From JACDBE01 sp963714055 (GTDB taxonomy: Bacteria; Actinomycetota; Acidimicrobiia; Spongiisociales; UBA5794): 64,000 nt of DNA. Positions within the stretch are counted from its first letter, which is position 1; every line of letters begins with the position of its first letter. The notes beneath the pieces were generated by a model, which did not search any database, was not told the DNA's origin, and was given only the letters and a program-made list of their open reading frames with translations. A program made the translations under genes and the position numbers. The DNA lies in assembly GCA_963714055.1 (NCBI GenBank), contig OY970227.1:1674001-1738000 (forward strand), read 5' to 3'. Below, piece by piece: positions 7,483 to 16,227 of this stretch.

Positions 7483-9643
7483 ATGACCACGCAGCTCGAC
7501 AAGCCGACCTTCGACGTCGCCTACGAGGACTGGCGACCGACGCCTGTATCGGGCGCTCGTCCTGGCCACCGGCGACCGCGACCTGGCCTTGGACGCGGTC
7601 GATACCGCCTTCAGTCGGGAACGGAGAGCCATTGGCCGGTCGGCCGGATCACCACCGGCCGAGGCGCTCGGGGCAGCTCGTCGCCAACTGACCCGCAAAC
7701 GGAGGGACTTCTCCGGGTTCCGGCTCCCCGACGACCAACCCGGACCAGAGACCGTCGCCGTTGTCGACGCGGTCCGGGCGCTCGACCTCGATCTGCGTCT
7801 CGCCCTCATCGCCTCGCGATATCTGGGGTGGGACGACGACGCGGTAGGACGAGCCCTCGGCATGCTCCCCACCGAGGCGGCGCAGCGGGTCCAGGTCGGC
7901 ACGGCGCGGGTCCTGGCCGCGGTCGACGCCACCGACCCCGAGGTGATCGACCGGGGGCTCCTCGACGCCGCCGGGCGAACCGCGGTGCCCCTCTCCCGGT
8001 TGGAGTCGGTGAAGCGCGACGCCCGGTTGCGCCGGCTCGGCGCCTTCGCCGGCGTCATCGCCGTCACCGTCGCAATCGGTGCCGGCACGATGCTCGCCGC
8101 CGGAGCTCTCCTCAGCGACGACGAGCCGGAGAACCCGGTCGCTGCTGGACCCGGTGCGTCCCTGGCCACCAGCAGCGCCCTGGCCGACCTCGAGTGGACC
8201 CGGGCGGTGCTCCCGTTCTCCGAGAACGGCGAGATGCAGGGCGTGAACGCCGGCGACGACGGCTATCTGGCGCTGTTCGTCGACTACAACTCGGGGAGCC
8301 AGATGCCACAGGCACTGATATCGGAGAACGGGCTCGACTGGGAGGTCGCCGGGGAGATGCCGGTCGGCCAGCAGGGAGGATGGGTCAGCCAGCTCGTTTC
8401 CACCGAGGGTCGGTGGGTGGCGGTGGGAAGCGGTTTCGACCCGGCGATGGGCCAGGACCAGCCGCTCGTGCTCCTGTCGGAAGACGGTATCTCGTGGACG
8501 GCCGCCGAACTGCCCGTCGAGGCCCAGCAGGAGTTCGACGACGTAACCATCACCGTCGGCACCAACCTGATGTCAGCGGTCGTGGACGACGACGCGATCA
8601 CCGTGTTCGGGACGCAATGGGGCGACCTCGAGCAGGTCATGCGAGAGGTCATCCCCGAAGACCTCTCCTCCGACTTCGGGTGGGGCGCCAACGGCAACGG
8701 CAACATCGACGTCTACGACAGCAACGGCAACGTGGAAGCCACGTTCACCGCCGAGGAACTGGGGCTGTCGGCCGAGGTCGTGTCCCTGGCGGCGGGCAAC
8801 CGGGTCGTCGCCTTCCGGTCGACCGACGACGGCCAGACGTGGGAGGAGGTCACGATCACCGGCCCGGCCCCAGGCTGGCTGAACTCGGTCGCCGGCCTGG
8901 GTGACACGCTGTACGCCAGCTTCGGCATGGATAACGGCACCGCCCTCTACCGGCTCGACGGAAACGAATGGACGAGGGTCGACGTCGGGCGGGGCGCCAC
9001 CGTCAGCACCGTCGCCACTCAGGGCGACCATGTCTACGTGGCCGGGACCGACGCCGACGGCTACGGCGCGGTGTGGCGTTCGACCGACGGCGAGACCTGG
9101 GAATCGCTCGACCTGCCCGAGCTCGAGAATGTGGCCTTCCAGAGCCTGAGCGCATCCCCCCACGGGCTCATCGCCGTCGGGTACCCGGGCGGGGTGCTCG
9201 GGCCGGCGGTGGTGACGGTTGACGACCTCACGGTGACGATCTCCGCCGACGGGACCTACACGGTCACCGACGCCGAGGGCACGGTGATGGCCGAGGCCTA
9301 CCAGGAGGACCTGGAGTCCACCGACCCCATCGAGATCGTCGATCCCGACACCGGCGAGGTCGTGGTGGCGGTGGATCGCCAGGCGATCGACGCCGCCTGG
9401 CAGGCGGTGTATGCCGAAGCCGACCAGGGCTTCGAGGAGCCGCAGGTCGATTTCACCATCGTGGCCTCGCTCGACGGCGACACCTGGGTGCGGCTCCCGC
9501 TCGACGAGGCGCTGCCTCCGGGCTTCTACCCCAACTACCAGGCGGTCGGCCCCAACGGCATCCTCCTGGCCGGCTGGTCCGAGCAGGCCATCCCCATCGA
9601 GGGCGGCAGCGGCCAGCAGCTCTGGGTCGGCACCACCGGCTGA
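7483..9643 (+). CDS. Sigma-70-like domain, membrane helix and extracytoplasmic propeller-like region (one frameshift)
   Basis: About 719 residues if read across a +1 shift between 7531 and 7541. From ATG 7483 the frame gives FDVAYEDWR, then the next frame continues LYRALVLATGDRDLALDA, which together make an ECF sigma region 2 start. Region 4-like helices follow (LIASRYLGWDDDAVGRALG). Next comes a single hydrophobic helix (LGAFAGVIAVTVAIGAGTML), then about 500 residues with at least five repeats of S-x-D/N-G-x-x-W (ENGLDWEV, EDGISWTA, DDGQTWEE, TDGETWES, LDGDTWVR), as in BNR/sialidase-type propellers. Without the shift the only start is TTG 7589, losing half of region 2. Role inferred: membrane-tethered sigma factor or degenerate regulator with a fused sensor. 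Confidence 0.65.
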
Positions 9644-9684
9644 CGGACCTCGACTCGGTCGCCGGGTCCCGTTGGGCGCCGACC

Positions 9685-9690
9685 TATCGT
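9685..9690 (+). promoter_or_regulatory. Leaderless-type -10 box
   Basis: TATCGT, 6 nt before the ATG of the GNAT gene at 9697; no ribosome site is visible in between. Confidence 0.5.
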
Positions 9691-9696
9691 GACCGG

Positions 9697-10566
9697 ATGG
9701 CGTTCACGCTGCGCCCCGCCGTCGCCGCCGACCAGCCGGCGATCGCCGCCTTCACCACGGACACCTTCACCTGGGGTGACTACGTGGCCGACGCCTTCGT
9801 CGCCTGGCTGGCGGATCCCAACGTCCGGCTGATCGTCGCCGTCGACGAGGCGGACGAGGCCGTCGCCATGGGGGCGGGTCGGATGCTCTCCGAGGACGAG
9901 CTCTGGTTGCAGGGCGCCCGGGTGCGCCCCGAATGGCGGCGGCGGGGGATCGCCTCGGCCATCGACGCCGATCTGGAGGAGTGGGCCCGCGGTCGGGGCG
10001 CCGTGGTGTCGAGGCTGGCGGTGGAGGACTGGAACGAGGCGGCCGCCGCCCAGGTGGAGCGGTTGGGGATGCGCCGGACCGCGGCGTGGACGGCGGCGAC
10101 GCGGCCGGCCCCCCGGTCCGCCAGGCCCTCGGGCAACGGAGGCCGTCGCCGCCCCGCGCGTGACGTGCTCGACCAGGCGCCGTCCGCAGAGGCGACGCCG
10201 GCCTTCATCGCCTGGACCACCAGCGAGATGGGACGGGCGGCGCGGGGCCTGGTCGCCGTCTCCTGGACGTGGCGCCGGCTCCACGCGGTCGACCTTGAGC
10301 GGGCGGCCCGGGCCCAGGCCCTGTGGGTGACGTCAGCGGGGTGGGTGATGGCTGCGGTCGACGGCGACACGCTGGAGAGCGGCTGGATGTCCGGCGGTCC
10401 CGACGAGCTGCCCGACCTCCTCGAGGCGGTCACCGACCTCAGCCGCGAGCTGGAGGCCGACCGCATCGAGGTCAAGCTGCCCGCCGTGCCCTGGGTGGTC
10501 GAAGCCCTCGACCGCACCGGCTACTCCCAACACCATCGGGCATGGCTCTTCACCAAGGCGCTCTGA
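9697..10566 (+). CDS. GNAT family N-acetyltransferase
   Basis: 289 residues. The N-terminal half is a GNAT domain: LRPAVAADQPAIAAF opening strand, and the acetyl-CoA pyrophosphate loop VRPEWRRRGIASAID near residues 77-92, then EDWNEAAAAQVERLGM. The C-terminal 140 residues form a weaker second domain that may be a degenerate GNAT copy (LPAVPWVVEALDRTGYSQ resembles the end of one). Substrate unknown. Its own leaderless-type promoter separates it from the sigma-like gene upstream. Confidence 0.8.
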   Translation: MAFTLRPAVAADQPAIAAFTTDTFTWGDYVADAFVAWLADPNVRLIVAVDEADEAVAMGAGRMLSEDELWLQGARVRPEWRRRGIASAIDADLEEWARGRGAVVSRLAVEDWNEAAAAQVERLGMRRTAAWTAATRPAPRSARPSGNGGRRRPARDVLDQAPSAEATPAFIAWTTSEMGRAARGLVAVSWTWRRLHAVDLERAARAQALWVTSAGWVMAAVDGDTLESGWMSGGPDELPDLLEAVTDLSRELEADRIEVKLPAVPWVVEALDRTGYSQHHRAWLFTKAL

Positions 10567-10617
10567 GTCTCCCGCCTCCTCGTCTGCCGTGCCGGCCTTC
10601 GGCCCGTGTGGCAGCCA

Positions 10618-10639
10618 CTCCTCCCCCGGTGGGGAGGAG
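10618..10639 (+). terminator. Hairpin after the GNAT gene
   Basis: CTCCTCCCC and GGGGAGGAG form a perfect 9-bp stem with a CGGT loop, 50 nt past the GNAT stop. No T run follows, so termination is inferred. A similar sequence is found at 32804. Confidence 0.45.
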
Positions 10640-10646
10640 AAGTGTC

Positions 10647-10675
10647 TTGACGATCCATAGCATTACTACTACATT
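10647..10675 (+). promoter_or_regulatory. Promoter of the ABC exporter operon
   Basis: TTGACG, 17 nt, TACATT, in a locally AT-rich patch (10650-10695) unlike its surroundings. It would start RNA about 28 nt before the ATG at 10710. Confidence 0.55.
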
Positions 10676-10709
10676 CAATACCGCTGACATTACGGAAGTG
10701 CAGAGACTC

Positions 10710-11663
10710 ATGATCGATTCGACAGACACCGTCATCCGGGTCGAGGCCCTGCGCATGCGGTACGGCACGGTCGACGTGCTCGACGGCGTCGACTTCTCCG
10801 TACACCGGGGAGAGGTGGTCACTCTGCTCGGACCCAACGGCGCCGGCAAGACGACGACCATCGAGATCCTCGAGGGTTTCCGGGTCCGTTCGGCAGGCTC
10901 GGTGTCGGTGCTCGGCGTCGATCCCCGCACCGGCGGCGAGGACTGGCGGGCCCGGGTGGGCGTCGTCCTCCAATCGTGGCGCGACCACGCCAGATGGACA
11001 CCCCGCGTCCTGCTCGACCACCTCGGTCGCTACTACCTGCCGTACTCGACCGCCGATCGGCAACGGCCCTACGACGTCGACCGGCTCATCACCATGGTCG
11101 GGCTCGAGGAGCAGCAACACCAGAAGATCCGCACCCTGTCCGGAGGCCAGCGACGGCGACTCGACCTCGCCGTCGGCATCATCGGGCGTCCCGAGCTGCT
11201 CTTCCTCGACGAGCCGACGGCGGGCTTCGACCCCCAGGCGCGGCGTGACTTCCACGACCTCGTCCACCGGCTCACCGACCTCGAGGACACCACCATCCTC
11301 CTCACCACCCACGACCTCGACGAAGCCGAGAAGCTCGCCGACCGGATCCTCATCCTGTCCGAGGGGCGCATCGTCGCCGACGGCAGCGCCGACGAGCTGG
11401 CCCGCCGGGTCACCCGCGAGGCCCAGGTGAAGTGGAGTCGTGACGGCGAGCAGTTCGTGCACGCCACCACGGACGCCACCGGATTCGTGCGCGACCTGCT
11501 CAACCAGGACCACGACATCTCCGATCTGGAGGTGCGGCGAGCGACCCTCGAGGACACCTACCTGGCGATGGTCCAGCGGCAGGAGAGCGGCCGGGGCCCC
11601 GGCGGCGTCACCCAACTGCAGGCGGCCGCCACCGGCCAGGCCCCGGAAGAGAGGGCGAGCTGA
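10710..11663 (+). CDS. ABC-2 type exporter, ATP-binding subunit
   Basis: 317 residues. Walker A GPNGAGKTTT near residue 41, signature LSGGQRRRLD, Walker B LLFLDEPTAGFDP, and the H-loop TTHDLDEAE are all intact. The domain is of the DrrA/CcmA drug-exporter type and carries the usual C-terminal extension. ATG 10710 is chosen because it opens the conserved domain and follows the promoter; a longer upstream reading crosses the hairpin. The permease starts one base inside its stop codon, so the two are coupled. Confidence 0.93.
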   Translation: MIDSTDTVIRVEALRMRYGTVDVLDGVDFSVHRGEVVTLLGPNGAGKTTTIEILEGFRVRSAGSVSVLGVDPRTGGEDWRARVGVVLQSWRDHARWTPRVLLDHLGRYYLPYSTADRQRPYDVDRLITMVGLEEQQHQKIRTLSGGQRRRLDLAVGIIGRPELLFLDEPTAGFDPQARRDFHDLVHRLTDLEDTTILLTTHDLDEAEKLADRILILSEGRIVADGSADELARRVTREAQVKWSRDGEQFVHATTDATGFVRDLLNQDHDISDLEVRRATLEDTYLAMVQRQESGRGPGGVTQLQAAATGQAPEERAS

Positions 11664-12517
11664 TGAACCCCACCGAGAACGCGATCCGCACCGGCTTCCA
11701 ACGCGGTTGGATCGAGTTCAAGCAGAGCGTGCTCAGTGCGCAGGACCAGGGGTTCTACGTGTTCATGTCGGTCGCCGTGCTCGGCTACCTGTTCCTCAAC
11801 CGGAACAACGACGTGGAAGGCACCAGCCTCTCGTATCCCGCCGTTGCCATGCCCAGCATCCTCGGGGCGATGGTGGCATTCGGGATGATCATCGGGCCGG
11901 CCTACGCGCTGGCCATGGAGCGTGAGGACGGCACGCTGCTCCGGGCGAAGGCGGTGCCCAACGGCGTCCTCGGCCACGAGGTGGGCCACGTGGTCTCCAG
12001 CTTCCTCGGGATCGTGCCGTCCTTCGCCGTCATCCTCATCCCGGGCATGCTGCTCTTCCCCGACCTCATGGCCAACGGCGCCGAGGGCTGGCTCACCATG
12101 TTGTGGGTGACCGTGCTCGGCACCCTGGCGACCCTCCCCATCGGGCTCACCATCGGCTCCCTGGTGCCCGGGGTGCAGAAGGTCGGGACCTGGGGGATGC
12201 TGCCGTTTGCCATCCTCACCGGCATCTCGGGGATCTTCTTCCCCATCCAGTCGTTGTGGGGATGGCTCCAGGTGGTGGCGCAGATGTTCCCCCTGTACTG
12301 GCTGGGCCTCGGGATGCGCTCGGCGTTCCTCCCGGACTCGGCGGCGGCGCTCGAGATCGGGGGGTCGTGGCGGACCGGTTGGACGGTGGTCGTGCTCGGG
12401 CTGTGGGCCGTCGCCGGGCTCCTCGTCGTCCCTGTGGTGCTGCGCCGCATGGCCCGACGCCAGTCCGGCTCTGCGGTGGAGGAGGCCCGGGAGCAGGCGC
12501 TGCAATGGGTGCGGTGA
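11663..12517 (+). CDS. ABC-2 type exporter, permease subunit
   Basis: 284 residues with six predicted membrane helices, for example GFYVFMSVAVLGYLFL, SILGAMVAFGMIIGPAYAL, FLGIVPSFAVILIPGML and VVVLGLWAVAGLLVVPVVL. It overlaps the ATPase stop (tgATGa). Substrate unknown; paired subunits of this type export drugs, lipids or peptides. The following XRE regulator overlaps its stop by 4 nt, indicating a three-gene operon in which the regulator is made together with the pump. Confidence 0.9.
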   Translation: MNPTENAIRTGFQRGWIEFKQSVLSAQDQGFYVFMSVAVLGYLFLNRNNDVEGTSLSYPAVAMPSILGAMVAFGMIIGPAYALAMEREDGTLLRAKAVPNGVLGHEVGHVVSSFLGIVPSFAVILIPGMLLFPDLMANGAEGWLTMLWVTVLGTLATLPIGLTIGSLVPGVQKVGTWGMLPFAILTGISGIFFPIQSLWGWLQVVAQMFPLYWLGLGMRSAFLPDSAAALEIGGSWRTGWTVVVLGLWAVAGLLVVPVVLRRMARRQSGSAVEEAREQALQWVR

Positions 12518-12756
12518 GCAACGACACGGTCTACAACCGGATCGCCATGTTGCGGGTCGAGCGCGGCATCTCCCGGCGCCAGCTCGCCTCGGCGCTCGGC
12601 GTCCACTACCAGACGATCGGCTACCTGGAGCGTGGCGAGTACAGCCCCAGCCTGTATCTCGCCCTCAGCATCGCCCGCTACTTCGAGGTCCCCCTCGAGG
12701 TCGTCTTCTCCACCGAGCCGTTCGCCCGCATCGGCGCCAGGGCCGACACCGGGTAG
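12514..12756 (+). CDS. XRE-family helix-turn-helix regulator
   Basis: 80 residues from GTG 12514, which overlaps the permease stop as GTGA; an in-frame ATG at 12505 is the alternative. Almost the whole protein is one HTH domain: NRIAMLRVERGISRRQLASA, then LGVHYQTIGYLERGEYSPSL and the C-terminal helix RYFEVPLEVVF. The short layout matches YozG/YvaO-type stand-alone HTH proteins. It probably regulates its own exporter operon. Confidence 0.88.
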   Translation: MSNDTVYNRIAMLRVERGISRRQLASALGVHYQTIGYLERGEYSPSLYLALSIARYFEVPLEVVFSTEPFARIGARADTG

Positions 12757-12787
12757 CCAGGCGCCACATCGGTGGCTGCAAGTTCCT

Positions 12788-12793
12788 TACAGT
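12788..12793 (+). promoter_or_regulatory. Leaderless-type -10 box
   Basis: TACAGT, 6 nt before the ATG at 12800. No ribosome site is visible. Confidence 0.5.
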
Positions 12794-12799
12794 GCCGCC

Positions 12800-14155
12800 A
12801 TGCTGCGGACTCTGGCCGGAATCGTGGGCGACGACCACGTGCTCACCGACCCCGATGTGGTCGCCGGGTACGCCACCGACTGGACCGGCGAGTTCACCGG
12901 CTCCACCCCCGCCGTGGTGAGGCCCGGTTCGGTGGCCGAGGTCTCTGCGGTGATGTCGGCCTGCCACGAGGCCGGCATGCCGGTGGTCGTGCAGGGGGGC
13001 AACACCGGGCTGGTCGGCGGCGGCGTGCCCCGCAACGGCGAGGTGGTACTCAGCACGAGGCGCCTCACCGGGGTGGGCGAGTCCGCCGACGGGACGATCC
13101 GGGCCCAGGCCGGAACCACCCTGGCCGAGATCCACGAGGTCGCCACCTCCCGCGACCTGTTCGTCGGCATCGACAGCTCGGCACGAGACTCGGCCACCAT
13201 CGGCGGGATGGTCGCCACCAACGGCGGCGGCATCCACACCATCAGGATGGGGCGGGTTCGTGACCAGCTGCTCGACGCCGAGGTCTGCCTGGTAGACGGC
13301 ACCCACGTCGACTCGGTGCTGCTCCATGGCAACCCGGCCGCCGAGCTGTGGAGGGTGGTATGCGGCAGCGAGGGTACGCTGGCGGTGATCCTCGGCGTGA
13401 CCCTCCGCACCGAGCGGTCCGGCGCCGAGCGCCTCGTCATCCTCATCCCGACCACCCACGGCGAGGTGACCGACCTCGCCCGCCGTCTGGTGGTGCTGCC
13501 CTCCCTCTGGGCCTTCGAGCTGCTGGGCGCCGGTGAGCTCGAGCTGTCTGCGCAGGCACTGGGCCGCCGGTCACCGCTCGACGCCGAGTGCATGCTCCTG
13601 GTGGAGTTCCGTGGCCCCCCCGGCCTGGAGGACACCCTGATCCACTCGCTCGGTGATGTCGACGGCGTTGTCGCCGCCCATCCCGCCGAGCAAGACGAGC
13701 TGTGGGCGCTCCGCCACGTCCTCCCGTCGGCGGCCCACGGCGTCGCCGACCACGTCGCCAAGCTCGACTTCACGGTCCCGCTCGGGGCCATCGGGCAGCT
13801 GCGGGCCGCCGTCTCCGACGGCCCGACGGCGTACCTGTGGGGCCACGTCTACACCGGCCCGCCGGGTGGGCCGTTCGTCAACTGCCACATCAACATCGCA
13901 GGCGACATCGACCACGACGCGATGCTCGACATCGTCGAGGGCCTCGACGGGTCGGTGGTGGGCGAGCACGGCGTTGGGGTGGTCAAGCGCCACCGACTGG
14001 ATCCGGTCCGGCCCGACATAGTCGAGTTGATCATGCGCAAGCAGCAATTCGACCCCGACGGGCTGCTCAACCCCGGCGTGCTGATCCCCGGCGACGCCTC
14101 GTCCCGACGCCTGATTCCCTCACCCCAGCAGGTCGGCGGTGATGTCCTGGGGTGA
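12800..14155 (+). CDS. FAD-linked oxidase, GlcD/D-lactate dehydrogenase type
   Basis: 451 residues. N-terminal PCMH FAD-binding domain: VVRPGSVAEVSAVMSACHE, then VVQGGNTGLVGGGVP, the IGGMVATNGGG loop and CGSEGTLAVI. C-terminal FAD-oxidase domain ends with VGEHGVGVVKRHRL and FDPDGLLNPG, the flavin-linked signature of glycolate and D-2-hydroxyacid dehydrogenases. It oxidises a 2-hydroxy acid to a 2-oxo acid and passes electrons to a quinone or other acceptor. The substrate is not resolved. Its last 36 bp overlap the convergent FMN oxidase gene, an L-type 2-hydroxy acid enzyme, so the pair may cover both stereoisomers (inference). Confidence 0.92.
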   Translation: MLRTLAGIVGDDHVLTDPDVVAGYATDWTGEFTGSTPAVVRPGSVAEVSAVMSACHEAGMPVVVQGGNTGLVGGGVPRNGEVVLSTRRLTGVGESADGTIRAQAGTTLAEIHEVATSRDLFVGIDSSARDSATIGGMVATNGGGIHTIRMGRVRDQLLDAEVCLVDGTHVDSVLLHGNPAAELWRVVCGSEGTLAVILGVTLRTERSGAERLVILIPTTHGEVTDLARRLVVLPSLWAFELLGAGELELSAQALGRRSPLDAECMLLVEFRGPPGLEDTLIHSLGDVDGVVAAHPAEQDELWALRHVLPSAAHGVADHVAKLDFTVPLGAIGQLRAAVSDGPTAYLWGHVYTGPPGGPFVNCHINIAGDIDHDAMLDIVEGLDGSVVGEHGVGVVKRHRLDPVRPDIVELIMRKQQFDPDGLLNPGVLIPGDASSRRLIPSPQQVGGDVLG

Positions 14156-15211
14156 CGTCACCCCGCAGAGCGCCATCCCCTCGTCGACCTCGCGCAGCAG
14201 GCCGCCCACCGCCTGCAGGATCCCCGGCTCGCCACCGACCGCCAGCCCCCACAACACCGGGCGGCCGATCTGCACCGCAGACGCCCCCATCGCCAGCGCC
14301 TTGATCACGTCGGTGCCGCGACGGATGCCCCCGTCGACCAGGACCGGGATCCGACCCTCGACGGCCTCCACCACCGCCGGCAGGGCCTCGGCGGTCGCCG
14401 GCGACGTGTCGAGTTGGCGACCACCGTGGTTCGACACCACCACGGCGTCGGCTCCGTGCTCGACGGCGAGAACGGCATCGTCGGGATGGACCAGGCCCTT
14501 GAGCACGAGCGGAAGCGGGGTGAGCCCGCGCAGCATCTCCAGGTCGTGCCACGACAGCTCGAGATCGAACAGCTGGGCGACGTAGGCGGCCAGCCCGGAC
14601 TCGCCCGCCGTCTCCGGCATCGCCCCGTGGCCGCCGGGCAGGGCATTGGCCACCTGCAGCCCCTCGGGAAGGTGGAAACGGTTGCGCACATCGCGCTCCC
14701 TCCGACCCCACATCTGGGCGTCGACGGTGAGCACGATCGCCTTGGCCCCGGCCGCCTCGGCCCGGGCGACGAGATCCCTGGTCAGCCCACGGTCGCGGTA
14801 GACGTAGAGCTGGAACCACACCTTGTCGTGCTCGACGCACACCTCCTCCATGGGGATGTTCGACAGCGTGGAGAGGGTCATGATGGTGCCGAGGGCGTGT
14901 GCCGCCCGTGCCGTCTCCCGCTCGCCTTCGGGATGGGCGAGCTTGTGGAAGGCGGTGGGGGCGAAGAGGACGGGGCTGGCGATGTCCATCCCGAGCACCG
15001 ACGTGGCCATGCTCCGCTTCGACACGTCGCGCAGCACCCGGTAGCGGAGCGTGATCTCCGCCCATGCCGCCCGGTTGCGACCGAGCGTGATCTCGTCGAG
15101 CGCCCCGCCCTGGTAGTAGTCGAACACCATCTGCGGAAGGACCGACCCGGCGGCCTCCTCGAAGTCGTCCATGTTCAGCGACTGGCCGAGGAGGTCGGCA
15201 GGGGGGTCCAT
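14120..15211 (-). CDS. FMN-dependent alpha-hydroxy-acid oxidase
   Basis: 363 residues, TIM-barrel family of glycolate oxidase and L-lactate oxidase. The active-site signature SNHGGRQLD (catalytic His) is intact, followed by the phosphate loop VDGGIRRGTDVIKALAMGA. The N terminus has the PQMVFDYYQGGALDE entry and LFAPTAFHKLAHPEGE. It converts an L-2-hydroxy acid to the 2-oxo acid, giving H2O2 or reducing a quinone. Starts at ATG 15209-15211, with TAGAGT 6 nt before it. The 3' end overlaps the convergent GlcD-type gene. Confidence 0.93.
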   Translation of the reverse strand: MDPPADLLGQSLNMDDFEEAAGSVLPQMVFDYYQGGALDEITLGRNRAAWAEITLRYRVLRDVSKRSMATSVLGMDIASPVLFAPTAFHKLAHPEGERETARAAHALGTIMTLSTLSNIPMEEVCVEHDKVWFQLYVYRDRGLTRDLVARAEAAGAKAIVLTVDAQMWGRRERDVRNRFHLPEGLQVANALPGGHGAMPETAGESGLAAYVAQLFDLELSWHDLEMLRGLTPLPLVLKGLVHPDDAVLAVEHGADAVVVSNHGGRQLDTSPATAEALPAVVEAVEGRIPVLVDGGIRRGTDVIKALAMGASAVQIGRPVLWGLAVGGEPGILQAVGGLLREVDEGMALCGVTSPQDITADLLG

Positions 15212-15217
15212 GCGCCG

Positions 15218-15223
15218 ACTCTA
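15218..15223 (-). promoter_or_regulatory. Leaderless-type -10 box
   Basis: TAGAGT on the minus strand, 6 nt before the ATG of the FMN oxidase; no ribosome site between. Confidence 0.5.
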
Positions 15224-15270
15224 GGTAGGCAGCCCCAACGTCGCTCCTTCATCGGTGAAGCGAGCCACGG

Positions 15271-15325
15271 CCGCACATGGGGTTGGGGCCCCATGTGCGG
15301 AGGAGGGCGAGCGACTCGGCTCGCC
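15271..15325. promoter_or_regulatory. Two adjacent perfect inverted repeats in a divergent intergenic region
   Basis: CCGCACATGGGG (15271-15282) and CCCCATGTGCGG (15289-15300) form a perfect 12-bp stem with a 6-nt loop. GGCGAGC (15306-15312) and GCTCGCC (15319-15325) form a second, 7-bp stem. Both lie between the 5' ends of the FMN oxidase and the SDR gene, so they are not terminators. They may be operator sites or an RNA structure. Confidence 0.5.
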
Positions 15326-15379
15326 GGTGTCGTGACTGTGCCGGAGTCGGCCCGGGCATGAAGCTGCGAGTATGCCGGC

Positions 15380-16180
15380 ATGGACGCTCCGCTGGCCACC
15401 AAGGCATGCGTGGTGACCGGTGCCACCGGCATCGCCGCCGCCACCGCGGTCCGTTGCGCCGCCCAGGGTGCGTCGGTGTTCGTGATATCTCTCGACGGCG
15501 GTGAGGCCGAGCTGCTGGCCGGCCGGATCGTCGGCGAGGGAGGTCGGTCGGGCTGGGCGGCCGCCGACCTGCGCTCGGAGGACCAGGCGGAGGCCGCCTT
15601 CGCCGCCGCCGTCGAATGGTCAGGGCGGATCGAGGGGCTGGTGGCCGTGGCCGGTGGCAGCGGCCGCGGTGCCGGCGACGGCCCCCTCCACGATGTGTCG
15701 CTCGATGCGTGGCAGGCGACGTTCGACCTCAACGGCCTCCCGGCGTTCCTGGCGGTGCGCTCGGCGCTGCGGGCGATGCTCGCCCAGGGGACCGGCGGGT
15801 CGATAGCCATCGTCACCAGCGCCATCGCCTCGCACCCTTCGCCGGCCCTGTTCGCCACGCACGCCTATGCCGCGGCGAAGGGTGCCGCCATCTCGCTGAT
15901 GCTGGCGACGGCGGCGTACTACGCCGGGAACGGCATCCGGGTCAATGCCATCGCCCCCGGGTTGGTGGACACGCCGATGGCGACCCGGGCACTGTCCGAC
16001 CCGCCGACGATGGCGTACGCCGCCGTCAAGCAGCCGCTGGCCGGGGGCCCGCTCGATCCCGAAGACGTGGCCGGGGCGGCTGCGTTCCTCATGTCCGACG
16101 CGGCGGCGATGATCACCGGCCAGCTCATCTCGGTCGACGGCGGCTGGGGGGTCAGCGAGCCTGCGCCCCCATCGCCCTGA
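15380..16180 (+). CDS. Short-chain dehydrogenase/reductase
   Basis: 266 residues. NAD(P) motif is TGATGIAAA near residues 13-21, the central NAG position reads VAGGSG, and the catalytic YxxxK is YAAAKG with the upstream Ser in VTSAIAS. The C-terminal IAPGLVDTPM and SGQLI-like TGQLISVDGGWG segments are typical of classical SDRs. The glycine motif is unusual in having Ala where G or S is common. Substrate not determinable. DeoC follows 47 bp downstream after its own promoter and operator, so it need not be one transcript. Confidence 0.9.
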   Translation: MDAPLATKACVVTGATGIAAATAVRCAAQGASVFVISLDGGEAELLAGRIVGEGGRSGWAAADLRSEDQAEAAFAAAVEWSGRIEGLVAVAGGSGRGAGDGPLHDVSLDAWQATFDLNGLPAFLAVRSALRAMLAQGTGGSIAIVTSAIASHPSPALFATHAYAAAKGAAISLMLATAAYYAGNGIRVNAIAPGLVDTPMATRALSDPPTMAYAAVKQPLAGGPLDPEDVAGAAAFLMSDAAAMITGQLISVDGGWGVSEPAPPSP

Positions 16181-16188
16181 TGCCCACC

Positions 16189-16221
16189 TGTCTAGACAAC
16201 CTGGCGCTCCCATCGTAGGCT
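16189..16221 (+). promoter_or_regulatory. GntR-type operator overlapping the -35 of the deoC promoter
   Basis: TGTCTAGACA (16189-16198) is a perfect 10-bp palindrome, identical to one upstream of the gntR gene (21006). Its last six bases, TAGACA, serve as a -35-like hexamer 17 nt from TAGGCT (16216-16221), which lies 6 nt before the ATG. A repressor bound here would block polymerase. DasR/NagR-type UTRA regulators recognise related TGGTCTAGACCA sites (known); regulation here is inferred. Confidence 0.55.
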
Positions 16222-16227
16222 CCGCCG

